Positions 1 through 9,068 of a stretch of DNA of 64,000 bases are shown here, piece after piece; within the stretch, counting starts at the first letter, position 1, and each line of letters begins with the position of its first letter. The translations under genes were made by a program, and so were the position numbers. The stretch covers positions 558,001 to 622,000 of the forward strand of contig NZ_CP019650.1 of assembly GCF_001999945.1 (NCBI RefSeq). The letters run 5' to 3'. The DNA comes from Microbulbifer agarilyticus. GTDB taxonomy: Bacteria > Pseudomonadota > Gammaproteobacteria > Pseudomonadales > Cellvibrionaceae. The notes beneath the pieces were generated by a model. That model had not been told where the DNA came from, searched no databases, and saw only the letters and a program-made list of their open reading frames with translations.

Positions 1-1
1 C

Positions 2-1750
2 GCGAAAGACAAGGTGCACAGCCATGTGCTGTACCTACCGATTTTGATTCTGGTGTTGATCGGCGCCTTTACCAAGTCTGCGCAATTACCTTTTCACTTC
101 TGGCTGCCAAACGCCATGGCTGCGCCCACTCCGGTCAGTGCCTATCTCCACTCCGCCACCATGGTAAAGGCGGGTATCTATTTACTCGCGCGCATGTGTC
201 CGGTGTTGGGAGGTAGTGCAGCTTGGTTGTTGACTCTAAATATCGTTGGTGCGGTGACGGCGGTGATTGCTGCCATCCTCGCCATGCGCCAGACAGATCT
301 GAAGCTCGCTCTCGCTTACACCACGGTGGTCGCACTAGGCATCCTGGTTATGTTTCTGGGTTCCGAGGCCAGCGTGGCCATTGCCGCAGCTATCACCTTT
401 ATCCTGGTGCACTCTTTTTATAAGGCTGCACTGTTTATGGTGGTGGGGATTATCGACCACCAAACTGGCACCCGTGAGTTGACGGCGCTGGGTGGGCTGG
501 GCAAGCGTTTACCGATTACGTTTGCGATTGCCGTAGCGGCGGGCTTGTCCATGGCGGGATTCCCGCCATTTCTCGGCTTTATCGGCAAGGAACTCAAATA
601 CGAGGGTGCGCTGGCGATCGCCGAGGAGCCCACCTTCGTGGCCTGGGCGGCAGTATTTGCCAATGCGTTAATGGTCGCCATTGCCGCCACGGTTGCACTG
701 CGGCCTTTCTGGGGGCGCCTGCCGGAAAAACTGCAGTCGGTGCGTGAGGCATCTCCGGGGTTGTGGATCAGTCCGCTGGTGATGGCGCTACTGGGGCTGA
801 CCTTTGGCCTGGCGCCCGCACTGATCGCCGACACCTTAGTCGGACCCGCAGTAACCGCCACCATGGGGAGGGAGGAATCTGTGTCATTAAAACTCTGGCA
901 TGGCATCAACCTCCCACTGGTGATGAGCATTACCACCTTTGCATTGGGTGTACTCGCATTTTATTTGCAGCCGCAAATTCGTACCCTGCTCAACTGGATT
1001 GCCAACTGGCTCCCGGCGAACTCCGACACCCAGTGGGACCGCGGTCTCGATCTATTCAAACGCGGCGCGGCGCTGCATACCCGCCATCTTCAACACGGCA
1101 TTCTCAAACACTATCTGGCGGCGGTATTTGCTGTTGCCTCGGTATTGCTGTTGTGGGGGCTGATGCGCAGTGGTGGGTTTGACATGACCGTGAACTGGGA
1201 GCGTCTGACGGTGAAGGAATGGGCGGCGATGGCGCTGGTGTTTGCCGGTTCCCTGGTAGCGATTGGCTGCCGCGCGCCACTGACCGCCATATGTAGTCTC
1301 GGTGGCATGGGTGTTGGAATTGCGCTGATCTTTTTGTTCTTCGGCGCTCCGGATGTGGCCATCACTCAGTTGTTGGTGGAGACGCTGTTTTTAGTTCTGG
1401 TTGCGCTGACACTACACCGCTTGCCTCACGCAACCGAGGTGAGTGGTAGAGGGTTTCGGTTTGTGGATGCACTGCTCGCGGTGTCGGTCGGTACCACGGT
1501 CTCTTTGACCATATTGGCGGTGCTGCAGCAACCGCTGATCAGCCCTACCAAAGAATATTTTGAACTCGCCGCGGTACCCGAGGCATTCGGGCGCAATATC
1601 GTCAACGTTATTCTGGTGGACTTCCGCGCGCTGGATACCTTTGGTGAGGTGGTTGTGGTGCTGGTGGCTGCGGTTGGTGCCGCCGCCTTGTTGCGGCGCA
1701 AGCTCAAACCGAATGTCCCCCACGATGACACACAAGAGGAACAGGCATGA
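2..1750 (+). CDS. mrpA: Mrp/Mnh Na+/H+ antiporter subunit A (5' truncated by window edge)
   Basis: Largest membrane subunit of the multi-subunit cation/proton antiporter, homologous to NuoL of complex I. The reading frame is open to the left edge, so the true start lies outside the window. The visible part begins inside the proton-translocating module: a TM helix, then the NuoL/M-type segment with [17 protein letters not shown] near residues 35-55. Further helices lead to the C-terminal MbhE/DUF4040-type region with the A-P-D-V-A-I-T-Q-L motif around residue 440. The frame ends with a charged tail. Its stop overlaps the mrpB start (ATGA), which indicates translational coupling. The presence of a separate mrpB makes this a seven-gene group 1 Mrp operon. 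Expected role: sodium/alkali tolerance and cytoplasmic pH control at the inner membrane. Confidence 0.95.
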   Translation, partial: AKDKVHSHVLYLPILILVLIGAFTKSAQLPFHFWLPNAMAAPTPVSAYLHSATMVKAGIYLLARMCPVLGGSAAWLLTLNIVGAVTAVIAAILAMRQTDLKLALAYTTVVALGILVMFLGSEASVAIAAAITFILVHSFYKAALFMVVGIIDHQTGTRELTALGGLGKRLPITFAIAVAAGLSMAGFPPFLGFIGKELKYEGALAIAEEPTFVAWAAVFANALMVAIAATVALRPFWGRLPEKLQSVREASPGLWISPLVMALLGLTFGLAPALIADTLVGPAVTATMGREESVSLKLWHGINLPLVMSITTFALGVLAFYLQPQIRTLLNWIANWLPANSDTQWDRGLDLFKRGAALHTRHLQHGILKHYLAAVFAVASVLLLWGLMRSGGFDMTVNWERLTVKEWAAMALVFAGSLVAIGCRAPLTAICSLGGMGVGIALIFLFFGAPDVAITQLLVETLFLVLVALTLHRLPHATEVSGRGFRFVDALLAVSVGTTVSLTILAVLQQPLISPTKEYFELAAVPEAFGRNIVNVILVDFRALDTFGEVVVVLVAAVGAAALLRRKLKPNVPHDDTQEEQA

Positions 1751-2163
1751 GCTCCGTCATCCTCCAGGGCGCTACTCGCTTGCTGGTTGCGCTGATCCTG
1801 TTGTTTTCCGTGTATATGTTAATGCGCGGGCATAACTTGCCCGGTGGTGGGTTTATCGCCGGGTTAATCGCCTCCGCCGCATTCGTGCTGTATGCGCTGG
1901 CTTGGAGCCTGCAGGAGGCGCGCGCAGCGCTGCGTGTTTCCCCAGTAAAACTGGCGGCAATCGGCGCGTTGCTTTCACTGGCATCTGCGGTGCCGGGCCT
2001 GCTCAAGGGCTTTCCACCGTTTACCGGGCTGTGGCTCTTTATCGGCGGAGGTGAGGGCGAGAAGGGGATTCCGATCAGTACCGTACTGCTGTTCGATGTT
2101 GGCATTTACCTGGCGGTGCTTGGCGCAGTGCTGGCTCTGTTTTTCACCATCGAGGTGGACTGA
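1747..2163 (+). CDS. mrpB: Mrp antiporter subunit B
   Basis: A 138-residue hydrophobic protein of the MnhB family. Four membrane segments are visible, with the family hallmark [14 protein letters not shown] near residues 27-40, which is typical of MrpB and of the MbhE-type domains. The start ATG overlaps the stop codon of mrpA, and an AGGAACAGGC ribosome-binding stretch lies inside the end of mrpA. The stop lies one base before the ATG of mrpC. It is needed for assembly of the antiporter. Its length is normal for the family. Confidence 0.93.
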   Translation: MSSVILQGATRLLVALILLFSVYMLMRGHNLPGGGFIAGLIASAAFVLYALAWSLQEARAALRVSPVKLAAIGALLSLASAVPGLLKGFPPFTGLWLFIGGGEGEKGIPISTVLLFDVGIYLAVLGAVLALFFTIEVD

Positions 2164-2164
2164 C

Positions 2165-2533
2165 ATGGAATCGGCACTGGTACTGGTGATTGGCGTGATG
2201 GTGGCCGCAGGTGTGTACCTGATGCTGGCGGCCAATCTGTTGTGTTATTTGTTCGGCCTGATATTACTGAGCAATGCCGCGAATCTGGTGATCTTCGTTG
2301 CCGGTCGCTTGACCCGGGCTGTGCCACCACTGATTCCCAAGGGCCAGGAAGCACCGCTTGAGCCGGTGGCCAATGCACTGCCACAGGCAATGATTCTTAC
2401 CGCAATTGTGATCGGCTTTGGGCTGTTGGCATTTACCCTGGCTTTGGTCGTGGCCTGTTATCGCGAGCTCGGCACCATTGATTCCGACCATATGCGGCTG
2501 GCGGAACCCCCGCCGAAACGTGGGGAGCATTGA
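2165..2533 (+). CDS. mrpC: Mrp antiporter subunit C (NuoK-like)
   Basis: A 122-residue protein with three predicted transmembrane helices, homologous to NuoK of complex I. It carries the family segment G-L-I-L-L-S-N-A-A-N-L near residues 33-43 and a conserved A-L-P-Q-A-M-I-L-T-A-I-V-I-G-F region near residues 75-90. I chose the ATG at 2165 because it follows mrpB by one base and starts at the usual family N terminus; the frame is open further upstream but that part overlaps mrpB. The stop TGA overlaps the ATG of mrpD (TGATG). Confidence 0.93.
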   Translation: MESALVLVIGVMVAAGVYLMLAANLLCYLFGLILLSNAANLVIFVAGRLTRAVPPLIPKGQEAPLEPVANALPQAMILTAIVIGFGLLAFTLALVVACYRELGTIDSDHMRLAEPPPKRGEH

Positions 2534-4038
2534 TGGGCTGGTTACTTGCGCTGCCATTCCTGTTGCCTATCGCCACCGGACTCTTCGCTCTTGGGGCAAG
2601 ACGCAAACCGCGGCGCGCGCGGGCGATCAGCCTTGCCGGGTGTATCGGGCTGTTTGTGGTGGTGGTGATTATTTTTGTGCGCGTGATTGATGAGGGCACC
2701 ATTGCCGCGCAAATGGGTAACTGGCCGGCACCGTTTGGTATTTCCCTGGTGGCAGACCGGTTAAGTGCCATCATGCTATTACTGGCGGGGCTAGTGGGAC
2801 TGGCGGTGGCTATCTTTGCCCAGGCCGATGTGGACTTACGCCGGGAAGTTTTGGGTTTTCAGGGTTTTTATCAGCTGTTGCTTGCGGGGGTATGTGGCAG
2901 CTTTGTTACCGGTGATCTGTTTAACCTGTATGTATGGTTTGAGGTGATGCTAATCGCCTCTTTTGCGCTGCTTATTCTCGGCGGCGAGCGCGCACAGCTG
3001 GATGGCGGTATTAAGTATGTGGCACTGAACCTGGTGTCGACGCTGTTTATGCTGATGGCCATCGGGATGGTGTATGGCCTTACCGGTACATTGAATTTGG
3101 CGGCGTTACATGTGGCGCTCGCCGAGGTGGACCAGCCTGCGGCACTGCATATGCTGGCGGTGCTGTTGATCGTGGCCTTTGGTATCAAGGCGGCATTGTT
3201 CCCGCTGTATTTTTGGTTGCCGGCTTCTTATCACGTGCCGCCTGTGGCGGTGACGGCAGTATTTGCCGGGCTGCTCACCAAGGTGGGAGTCTACGCGCTG
3301 ATTCGTACCTTTACCCTGGTATTCCCCGCCGACTTTAGTTTCGCCCATGACCTACTGCTGATTGCCGCATTACTTACCATGTTGAGCGGTGTTATCGGCG
3401 CGGCTTCGCAATACGAGTTTCGGAAAATTCTCGCTTTTCACATTATCAGTCAGATCGGTTTTCTGGTGCTGGGGCTGGCGCTGTTCAGCCCGCTGGCGCT
3501 GGCCGGCTCGATTTTTTACATGGTGCATAACATCGTCGCCAAGACCAACCTGCTGCTGATTAGCGGTACGGCGCGGCGTATGACCGGCAGTTTTAACCTC
3601 GCGGAAATTGGCGGCCTGTACCGTGTGAGCCCAGTATTGGCGGCCGTGTTTTTTATTGCGGCGTTCAGCCTTGCCGGATTCCCGCCGCTGTCCGGCTTCT
3701 GGGCCAAATTGATGCTGGTCACTGCCAGCCTGGAGCAGGCTGCCTACTGGGTTGCGGCCGTCGCCCTAATTACCGGAGCGCTCACCCTGTTTTCCATGAG
3801 TAAGATTTGGAGCGAGGCGTTCTGGAAACCACACCCAACCGGGGAGGCGCGCTCCCTCATGAGCCTCACGGTTACCGAGCGCATACAGCGTATGCTGCCG
3901 GCGGTGCTGCTGGTGGCAATTACGCTGGGTCTGGGTTTGTTTCCCCAGCCATTAATCCAGTTTTGTGAAACCGCGGCGAGGGAGCTGTTGGACCCTGCTG
4001 GATATGTGGCAACGGTGTTGCCGTCGCGCGGTGGGTGA
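2533..4038 (+). CDS. mrpD: Mrp antiporter subunit D (NuoN/M-like)
   Basis: A 501-residue polytopic protein of the proton-conducting membrane transporter family. Conserved features include the helix with L-Y-V-W-F-E-V-M near residue 135, where the Glu is the essential TM5-type acid, and I-K-A-A-L-F-P-L-Y-F-W-L-P near residue 220 with the conserved Lys. It continues with A-S-Y-H-V-P-P and L-L-T-K-V-G-V-Y-A-L. These define the antiporter-like channel shared with complex I. The ATG at 2533 shares its A with the mrpC stop; an in-frame TTG three bases earlier is possible but less likely. A 30-base gap separates it from mrpE. Confidence 0.95.
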   Translation: MGWLLALPFLLPIATGLFALGARRKPRRARAISLAGCIGLFVVVVIIFVRVIDEGTIAAQMGNWPAPFGISLVADRLSAIMLLLAGLVGLAVAIFAQADVDLRREVLGFQGFYQLLLAGVCGSFVTGDLFNLYVWFEVMLIASFALLILGGERAQLDGGIKYVALNLVSTLFMLMAIGMVYGLTGTLNLAALHVALAEVDQPAALHMLAVLLIVAFGIKAALFPLYFWLPASYHVPPVAVTAVFAGLLTKVGVYALIRTFTLVFPADFSFAHDLLLIAALLTMLSGVIGAASQYEFRKILAFHIISQIGFLVLGLALFSPLALAGSIFYMVHNIVAKTNLLLISGTARRMTGSFNLAEIGGLYRVSPVLAAVFFIAAFSLAGFPPLSGFWAKLMLVTASLEQAAYWVAAVALITGALTLFSMSKIWSEAFWKPHPTGEARSLMSLTVTERIQRMLPAVLLVAITLGLGLFPQPLIQFCETAARELLDPAGYVATVLPSRGG

Positions 4039-4068
4039 TGTGAATTCGTAGCTGCCGATGGGGGCGTT

Positions 4069-4542
4069 ATGCAATTGTTTCTGATGAATATCCTGCTGGC
4101 GATCAGCTGGTGCGCGCTCACCAGTGACGCCACTCTGGATAATGTCGTCGTCGGAATGATCGTCGGCTTTCTGGCGATGGCGCTGTCGCCGGTGCGCAAA
4201 TTTAACGACGGTTATTTTCGTCGCCTGCCCAAGGTGGTGGCGCTGATCGGTTACTTCCTTAAGGAGCTGTTGGTTTCCGGGTTGCGTGCTACCTGGGAAG
4301 TACTGGCCCCCTCGCCAAATCGACACCCCTGTGTGGTGGAGGTGCCCACATCCTATCCGGATGACAATGAATTACTGCTGCTGTCGCAACTTCTTTCACT
4401 GACCCCGGGCACGTTGGTGGTCGATATCGATGACGAAAACAAAACCTTGTACGTACACAGTATGTTTGTCTCCGACGGGGCGCAATTTCGCAAGGAGTTG
4501 CATGACGGCCTGGAGAGAAAAATTCGCGAGGCGTTTGAATGA
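4069..4542 (+). CDS. mrpE: Mrp antiporter subunit E
   Basis: A 157-residue MnhE-family protein. Two or three hydrophobic segments at the N terminus (about residues 1-40 and 55-75) are followed by a soluble domain containing the family signature L-S-L-T-P-G-T-L-V-V-D-I-D around residues 107-119 and L-Y-V-H-S-M-F just after. The stop overlaps the start of mrpF. MrpE is the subunit with the only sizeable cytoplasmic domain and is needed for assembly or full activity of the antiporter. Confidence 0.93.
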   Translation: MQLFLMNILLAISWCALTSDATLDNVVVGMIVGFLAMALSPVRKFNDGYFRRLPKVVALIGYFLKELLVSGLRATWEVLAPSPNRHPCVVEVPTSYPDDNELLLLSQLLSLTPGTLVVDIDDENKTLYVHSMFVSDGAQFRKELHDGLERKIREAFE

Positions 4543-4892
4543 TGTTACAGGCGATTCTCGAAGGAAGCTCGCCGATTCTTGCCCTGGCGATCGCCCTGGC
4601 TTCCTGGTTGTTGTTGCTCGCCCTGGGGTTGTGTTTTTACCGTATTGCGCGCGGGCCGACACTGGCAGACCGTGTGGTAGCGCTGGATGTTTTGAACATT
4701 CTTGCAGTTGCTTACTGCGCCTTGCTGGCGATTTCTTCCGGACGCGATGTGTATCTGGATGCGGCGATTGCGCTGGCACTGGTCGCGTTCCTGGTCACGG
4801 TAGCGTTCGGCCGTTTTGTGGAGCGACTTGCGGAGGAGGAAGTGTTGGCCAAAACCGAAGGTGAGGGTACAGATGATTCAAGTCATTCTTGA
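4539..4892 (+). CDS. mrpF: Mrp antiporter subunit F
   Basis: A 117-residue three-helix membrane protein of the MnhF family. It shows the conserved loop Y-R-I-A-R-G-P-T-L-A-D-R-V-V-A-L-D near residues 29-45, followed by helices with Y-L-D-A-A-I-A-L-A-L-V-A-F. The first of two adjacent ATG codons (4539, 4542) overlaps the mrpE stop, and either could be used. The gene ends inside mrpG with a 20-base overlap. The C-terminal tail is acidic and polar. Confidence 0.92.
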   Translation: MMLQAILEGSSPILALAIALASWLLLLALGLCFYRIARGPTLADRVVALDVLNILAVAYCALLAISSGRDVYLDAAIALALVAFLVTVAFGRFVERLAEEEVLAKTEGEGTDDSSHS

Positions 4893-5238
4893 ATGGGCGC
4901 TCGCATTGCTCATTATCACCGGGAGCTTTTTCGGCTTTACTGCGGCACTGGGTTTGGTGCGCATGCGGGATATCTATTTGCGCATGAGTACCTCCGGCAA
5001 GGGGGCCACACTGTGTTGCGGCTTGTTATTGATCGGCGTGGCGCTGCTGTTTCAGGACACCGGGGTAACGGCGCGCGCGGTGGCCGCCATCCTTTTCTTG
5101 CTGCTCACGGTACCGGTTGGGGCGCATATGATTGCGCGCGCGGCGTTTCGTACGGGTACGCCCATGTGGGACGGTGAGTCGTTAAATTCACCGCGCAAAG
5201 GTTTGCCCAACGATATCGACAAGCGCAGGCCTGATTAG
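4873..5238 (+). CDS. mrpG: Mrp antiporter subunit G
   Basis: A 121-residue MnhG-family protein with three predicted helices and the hallmark G-L-V-R-M-R-D-I-Y-L-R-M-S near residues 26-38, followed by the short polar stretch T-S-G-K-G-A-T-L. I chose the ATG at 4873 because it begins with the normal short N-terminal helix; the frame is open 57 bases further upstream inside mrpF, but family members do not extend that far. It is the last gene of the Mrp operon. The following GST gene starts only 23 bases later and may be cotranscribed. Confidence 0.92.
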   Translation: MIQVILEWALALLIITGSFFGFTAALGLVRMRDIYLRMSTSGKGATLCCGLLLIGVALLFQDTGVTARAVAAILFLLLTVPVGAHMIARAAFRTGTPMWDGESLNSPRKGLPNDIDKRRPD

Positions 5239-5261
5239 CTTCGGCCCTCTGGGAGAGCACA

Positions 5262-5948
5262 ATGGACTATCGACTCTACTACTGGAACATTCCCTTTCGC
5301 GGTGTATTTGTCGAGCTGCTGTTGCATGAGGTTGGGGCGAGTTATCAGCGTTTGGATGCCCGGGAAATCTATCCCGATAAAAGCCTGCAGATTGATAACC
5401 CCGGTATGGCACCGCCGTATTTGTACGATTACGGGATGCAGAAAACCATCGCGCAGTTACCGGCGATTATGCTGCACCTGGCGCACAAGTATGACTATCT
5501 GCCGCGCTCCGCAGAAGGGCAAACCCAGGCGCTGAAGACGGTTCTGGATTGCGGGGACGTATTGATGGAGGTTACCCGCTTCTATGGCCTGCAAATGTGG
5601 GACAAAGCCGCGTGGGAAACTTTTCGCGAGGAGCGACTGGCGCGCTGGATGCAGTTATTTGAAAAGACCGGGTGTGAGCACGGCCTGCAACAAGACCGTG
5701 GATTTATGCTCGGCTCGTCCATTTCCATGGCAGACATAGCGGTAACGGCACTGTTCGGTACGCTCACACATTGTTACCCGGCTCTGGCCGCTGACCTCAA
5801 TCGGTACGCGCCTTTTATTGCGGCGTTAGTCCAGCGTGTTGAGCAGCGGCCGGCGCTGTCGGATTTCCTGGCCCAGCAGCGGCAGCAGTATGGAAACGCC
5901 TATTGCGGCGGTGAAATTCAGCGGTCGCTGCAGCAGATGCTTGGTTAA
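5262..5948 (+). CDS. Glutathione S-transferase family protein
   Basis: A 228-residue cytosolic protein with the two-domain GST layout. The N-terminal thioredoxin-like part begins L-Y-Y-W-N-I-P-F-R-G and contains the cis-Pro region near residue 68 (I-A-Q-L-P-A-I-M-L). The C-terminal all-helical part spans about residues 90-210, with S-M-A-D-I-A-V-T near 150-157 providing the N-capping box and Asp of GST helix 6. The ATG is preceded by GGGAGAG. It follows mrpG by 23 bases on the same strand, so it may be read through from the Mrp operon. The substrate is not predictable. The tyrosine-rich start and the absence of a clear catalytic Ser or Cys leave the GST class open. Confidence 0.8.
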   Translation: MDYRLYYWNIPFRGVFVELLLHEVGASYQRLDAREIYPDKSLQIDNPGMAPPYLYDYGMQKTIAQLPAIMLHLAHKYDYLPRSAEGQTQALKTVLDCGDVLMEVTRFYGLQMWDKAAWETFREERLARWMQLFEKTGCEHGLQQDRGFMLGSSISMADIAVTALFGTLTHCYPALAADLNRYAPFIAALVQRVEQRPALSDFLAQQRQQYGNAYCGGEIQRSLQQMLG

Positions 5949-5971
5949 ACCCACCGTTGCGGAGCGGGTTT
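5947..5971. terminator. Hairpin between convergent genes (candidate bidirectional terminator)
   Basis: AAACCC pairs with GGGTTT around an inner CCG/CGG pair, leaving a small loop. The hairpin lies exactly between the GST stop and the stop codon of the convergent kinase gene, and overlaps that stop. The run after the stem is only TTTAATT, so termination strength is uncertain. Confidence 0.5.
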
Positions 5972-7454
5972 AATTGTTGTCGATCTGCTCGCGAATTTTG
6001 CCAAATACATTGCGGATCAGGCGCTTTGCTCGCGGCATTTTTTCATCCACTTCTTTGCGCAGGGACAGTAGTTCTTCGTCATCGGGCTGCACTTTAAGGC
6101 CGCGCTTCACATTGCGGTCAGCACCCTTGATATCGCCTTCCAGCAAATCGGCACGTGCGCGGCGGGTGTACTCGCTTGCAACCTGGCCCATGCCTGCGAG
6201 AGCGTGGCTGTTATCGGCATCCAGTGCCAGCGCCTCGCGATAAAAGTACAGGGCATTATTCCCTTGCGGGCGGTTGAGGTCGCCGCGCTCCAGCGCTTCG
6301 GTTCCCTGTGTCACATACTGCTGTACCAGCCGCGCGGTTACTTCCGCTAGGCCATCTTCCGCGGCACTGTTATCGTCGTCCAGTAACAATACCTGACGAA
6401 AGTAGTAGCGGGCATTGTCCTGTTCCGGAAAGATGTAGCGTTCTTCCTCCAGGCCCAGTTCTGCCTGCTCCAACAAGCGGTTTATTTCCTTGTCAGTTTC
6501 ACTTTCATAGGTCAGTGCCGCGATGAGCAGTGTGGCACTGGCTATTCCGGCTAGCGCAAGAAGCGGGCGAGATTGCAGGGATGCGGGCTTGGCAAAATTA
6601 CGTTGGCCAGTCGGGGCAGATGTGGTCGCTGCGGGAACAGAGGGCTGGTGTACAGATTGAATCGCCTTTACCAGTGACTCACAGCTCTGGAAGCGGTCGC
6701 CTGGTGACTTGGCCAGCATGCGTTTTAGCAGCGGTGCCAGGTAAGCCAGTTCTGCGGGGAGTTCTGGTACCGGCTGCTGAATGTGGTTGATGGCCGTACC
6801 CGTATGGCTGTCCCCCTTAAACGGGTTATAGCCGAGTAACAGTTCCAGCAGGATAACGCCGAGGCTGTAAATATCACTGGTGATATCCAGCGCTTGCCCC
6901 TGGGTCTGCTCCGGGCTGCTGTAAGAGGGGCTGCCCAGACTGAAGCCGGCCTGAGTCAGGTCGGAGTTGTTATCCACTTCCTTGGCGATGCCAAAGTCGG
7001 TGAGCACAACCGTCTTGTCTTTACGAAACAGAATATTCGCGGGCTTTACGTCCCGGTGAATGATGCCTTGCTGGTGCACCACCGCGAGCCCTTCGGCGAT
7101 CTCGCGGATTAGCCCCAGTGCTCCCTGCGGCGCACGGAACCGTTCCAGGTTTTCATCCAGGTCGCCGCCGCTGACAAACTCCATCGCGATGTAGTGGTCG
7201 CCGTTTGCCAGGGTGGCGATATCGTGAATGGTGATGATGTGCGGGTTGTTGAGGCTCGCAATAAAGTGCGCTTCGTTGATGAAGCGCGCGTTCAGCTTGG
7301 CGCTGGCGCTATCATGCTCGACGTTGCGCAGTACCTTGATGGCGACTTTGCGGTTGAGTGATTCCTGGGTGGCCAGATAGACCGATGCCATACCGCCCTG
7401 GCCAATGGAGCCGTGCACGGTGTAACCGGGGATTGTCAGGTCGGAGTGTGTCAT
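5970..7454 (-). CDS. Membrane-anchored Ser/Thr protein kinase with C-terminal TPR-like periplasmic domain
   Basis: A 494-residue Hanks-type kinase. The kinase domain (about 10-265) has the glycine loop G-Q-G-G-M-A-S-V (18-25), catalytic Lys40 in V-A-I-K-V-L, the catalytic loop H-R-D-V-K-P-A-N (133-140), D-F-G (153-155), and S-P-E (180-182) in place of the usual A-P-E. A Pro/Ala/Thr-rich linker leads to one hydrophobic segment at about 296-315, then a helical region with repeated TPR-like motifs (about 330-490). The kinase should face the cytoplasm and the repeats the periplasm. I chose the ATG at 7454 because it begins just before the kinase fold; an upstream extension to 7571 has no homology. 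It is transcribed divergently from the DUF937-OmpA gene. All catalytic residues are present, so it should be active. The target is unknown. Confidence 0.9.
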   Translation of the reverse strand: MTHSDLTIPGYTVHGSIGQGGMASVYLATQESLNRKVAIKVLRNVEHDSASAKLNARFINEAHFIASLNNPHIITIHDIATLANGDHYIAMEFVSGGDLDENLERFRAPQGALGLIREIAEGLAVVHQQGIIHRDVKPANILFRKDKTVVLTDFGIAKEVDNNSDLTQAGFSLGSPSYSSPEQTQGQALDITSDIYSLGVILLELLLGYNPFKGDSHTGTAINHIQQPVPELPAELAYLAPLLKRMLAKSPGDRFQSCESLVKAIQSVHQPSVPAATTSAPTGQRNFAKPASLQSRPLLALAGIASATLLIAALTYESETDKEINRLLEQAELGLEEERYIFPEQDNARYYFRQVLLLDDDNSAAEDGLAEVTARLVQQYVTQGTEALERGDLNRPQGNNALYFYREALALDADNSHALAGMGQVASEYTRRARADLLEGDIKGADRNVKRGLKVQPDDEELLSLRKEVDEKMPRAKRLIRNVFGKIREQIDNN

Positions 7455-7751
7455 AGGAATCGTGCGCCAAATATCAGCGCGCAAGAATACCCTTGTGGCA
7501 GATTGAGATAAACCGACCAGATCCAGCTTGCCGCACGCCGGCCACATTCGGAAAGCTGATTCGGACCCCAAGCCTTATTCTGAATCGGCCTAACCTGTCG
7601 AATCTACTGCCGTACACTGATGAGAGTGATTCGTTTGAATTCACGCCGCCGATACCGATGACGCCTGTCTGGCAGTTCGCGCGGTCGATCTAGGTAACCA
7701 GCAAAGGCCTGACGACATAGGCCTGTTAGCACGGTCTCAAGAGGTAACTAA
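7455..7751. other. Divergent intergenic region (kinase / DUF937-OmpA)
   Basis: About 300 bases between the two divergent starts. It should hold both promoters. I see no convincing coding frame (the one short frame here lacks a ribosome-binding site and homology), no strong repeat and no RNA motif. A purine-rich AAGAGG stretch at 7738-7743 is the ribosome-binding site for the rightward gene. Confidence 0.6.
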
Positions 7752-8984
7752 ATGGCTGACAATATATTGGATATGGCGGTACGCCACCTGGGTTCGGCGG
7801 GAATGAACGCGTTGGGCAGTGCCCTGGGCCTGCCGGCGGATAAATCGCAAGGTGCCTTTTCAACCGGTGTGGCCTCGGTGCTGGCCGGCATGATGGGCAA
7901 GGCCGGCAGTGAAAGCGGCCTGGGCTCCCTGCTGAATATGGCTACCAAAAGTACCGAGATGGACCTGTCGTCTCCGGGGGATATCTTTGCCGATGCGGGC
8001 CGCATGACCAGCCTGCAGGATGTCGGGGGCAATATCCTTGGTTCCCTGTTTGGGAATAAGGAATCCGGCGTATTCAACGTGATTTCCAGTGCACTGGGGC
8101 TCGACAGCACCAAGAGCGGCAGCTTGCTCAAGGTCGCCGCGCCGGTGGTGATGTCGATCATCGGCAAACTGGTGAAAAGCAAGGGCCTGAATATGCAGGG
8201 CCTTGCCTCGCTCTTGATGGGGCAGAAAGACAGTATCAAAGATTACGTGCCCGCTGGCTTGATGAATGAGCTGGGGGTGAAGAGCCTGGACGATTTCACT
8301 GGCCCCGCGGCGGAGGCTGCTCCGCGTCAGACCGCGGCTACGCCTCCTGTGGAGCGTAAAAGCGGTTTCGGCAAGTGGCTATGGCCGTTGTTGATTGCGC
8401 TCGCGGTGCTGTGGGCACTGAATATGTGTGCCAAGAAAGAGAAAATGGATGATGGCTCTGGCGGCGTGGTGATGGAGCAGGAAGAAGTGGTGGTTGACGA
8501 CTCAGCACCACCACCGGCAGACACTACGACGACCACACCAGACGTAGGCGCCGAAACGCCGGTCGGTACGGTGGTGGGTACCGATGATTTTGCCAGTAGC
8601 TTCCGCGCTTATTTGGCCGAAGCCGCGCGGGATCCTAGCAAGGAATTCCTGCTGAAAATCATGTTCCCTACGGATGGTTCCATGCCAACCGCCGCATCGC
8701 TGCCGGACGTGCAGGCACTGATCAAAATCATGCAGGAAAACCCTGGCCTCTCGGTAATCATTGAAGGGCATACCGACAGCGACGGTGATGCCGCCGCGAA
8801 CGAAGAGTTGTCGAAAACCCGCGCGGAAGCAGTGAAGAAAATGCTTGCCGATGCCGGTGTACAGGCGGTCCGTGTTACCGCGGTAGGCCTGGGGGCGGCC
8901 AAGCCGGTTGCCGACAACAATACCGAAGAAGGTAAACAGAAAAACCGTCGCATTGCGGTGAAGGTGGACAAGTACACCCAGTAA
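7752..8984 (+). CDS. DUF937 (YidB-like) - OmpA fusion protein
   Basis: A 410-residue protein with three parts. Residues 1 to about 175 form a Gly/Ser/Leu-rich helical domain resembling DUF937/YidB, with repeated G-S-A-L-G-L-type segments. Residues about 205-222 form a single TM segment (W-L-W-P-L-L-I-A-L-A-V-L), followed by an acidic, Thr/Pro-rich linker. The C-terminal OmpA-like peptidoglycan-binding domain (about 285-408) contains I-I-E-G-H-T-D-S-D-G and N-R-R-I-A-V-K-V. The membrane orientation implied is DUF937 in the cytoplasm and OmpA domain in the periplasm, bound to peptidoglycan. It faces away from the Ser/Thr kinase gene, which suggests a shared envelope-sensing role; this is inferred only from position. 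Confidence 0.8.
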   Translation: MADNILDMAVRHLGSAGMNALGSALGLPADKSQGAFSTGVASVLAGMMGKAGSESGLGSLLNMATKSTEMDLSSPGDIFADAGRMTSLQDVGGNILGSLFGNKESGVFNVISSALGLDSTKSGSLLKVAAPVVMSIIGKLVKSKGLNMQGLASLLMGQKDSIKDYVPAGLMNELGVKSLDDFTGPAAEAAPRQTAATPPVERKSGFGKWLWPLLIALAVLWALNMCAKKEKMDDGSGGVVMEQEEVVVDDSAPPPADTTTTTPDVGAETPVGTVVGTDDFASSFRAYLAEAARDPSKEFLLKIMFPTDGSMPTAASLPDVQALIKIMQENPGLSVIIEGHTDSDGDAAANEELSKTRAEAVKKMLADAGVQAVRVTAVGLGAAKPVADNNTEEGKQKNRRIAVKVDKYTQ

Positions 8985-9004
8985 GCAGATGCATTGACGG
9001 AAAT

Positions 9005-9036
9005 AAAAAAACCGCGGTTCGCCGCGGTTTTTTTTA
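9005..9036. terminator. Rho-independent terminator, bidirectional
   Basis: A 9-bp stem AAACCGCGG / CCGCGGTTT with a TTCG tetraloop, flanked by A-rich sequence on the left and a T-run on the right. It sits between the convergent DUF937-OmpA and AraC genes and can serve both. Confidence 0.92.
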
Positions 9037-9068
9037 TGAGGTTTACGGTTTGTTTCGCCGCGCTGCGC

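Noticed and set aside
7493..7693. 66-codon open frame between the kinase and DUF937-OmpA genes
   Set aside because: No ribosome-binding site, no motif, and it occupies the expected divergent promoter region.
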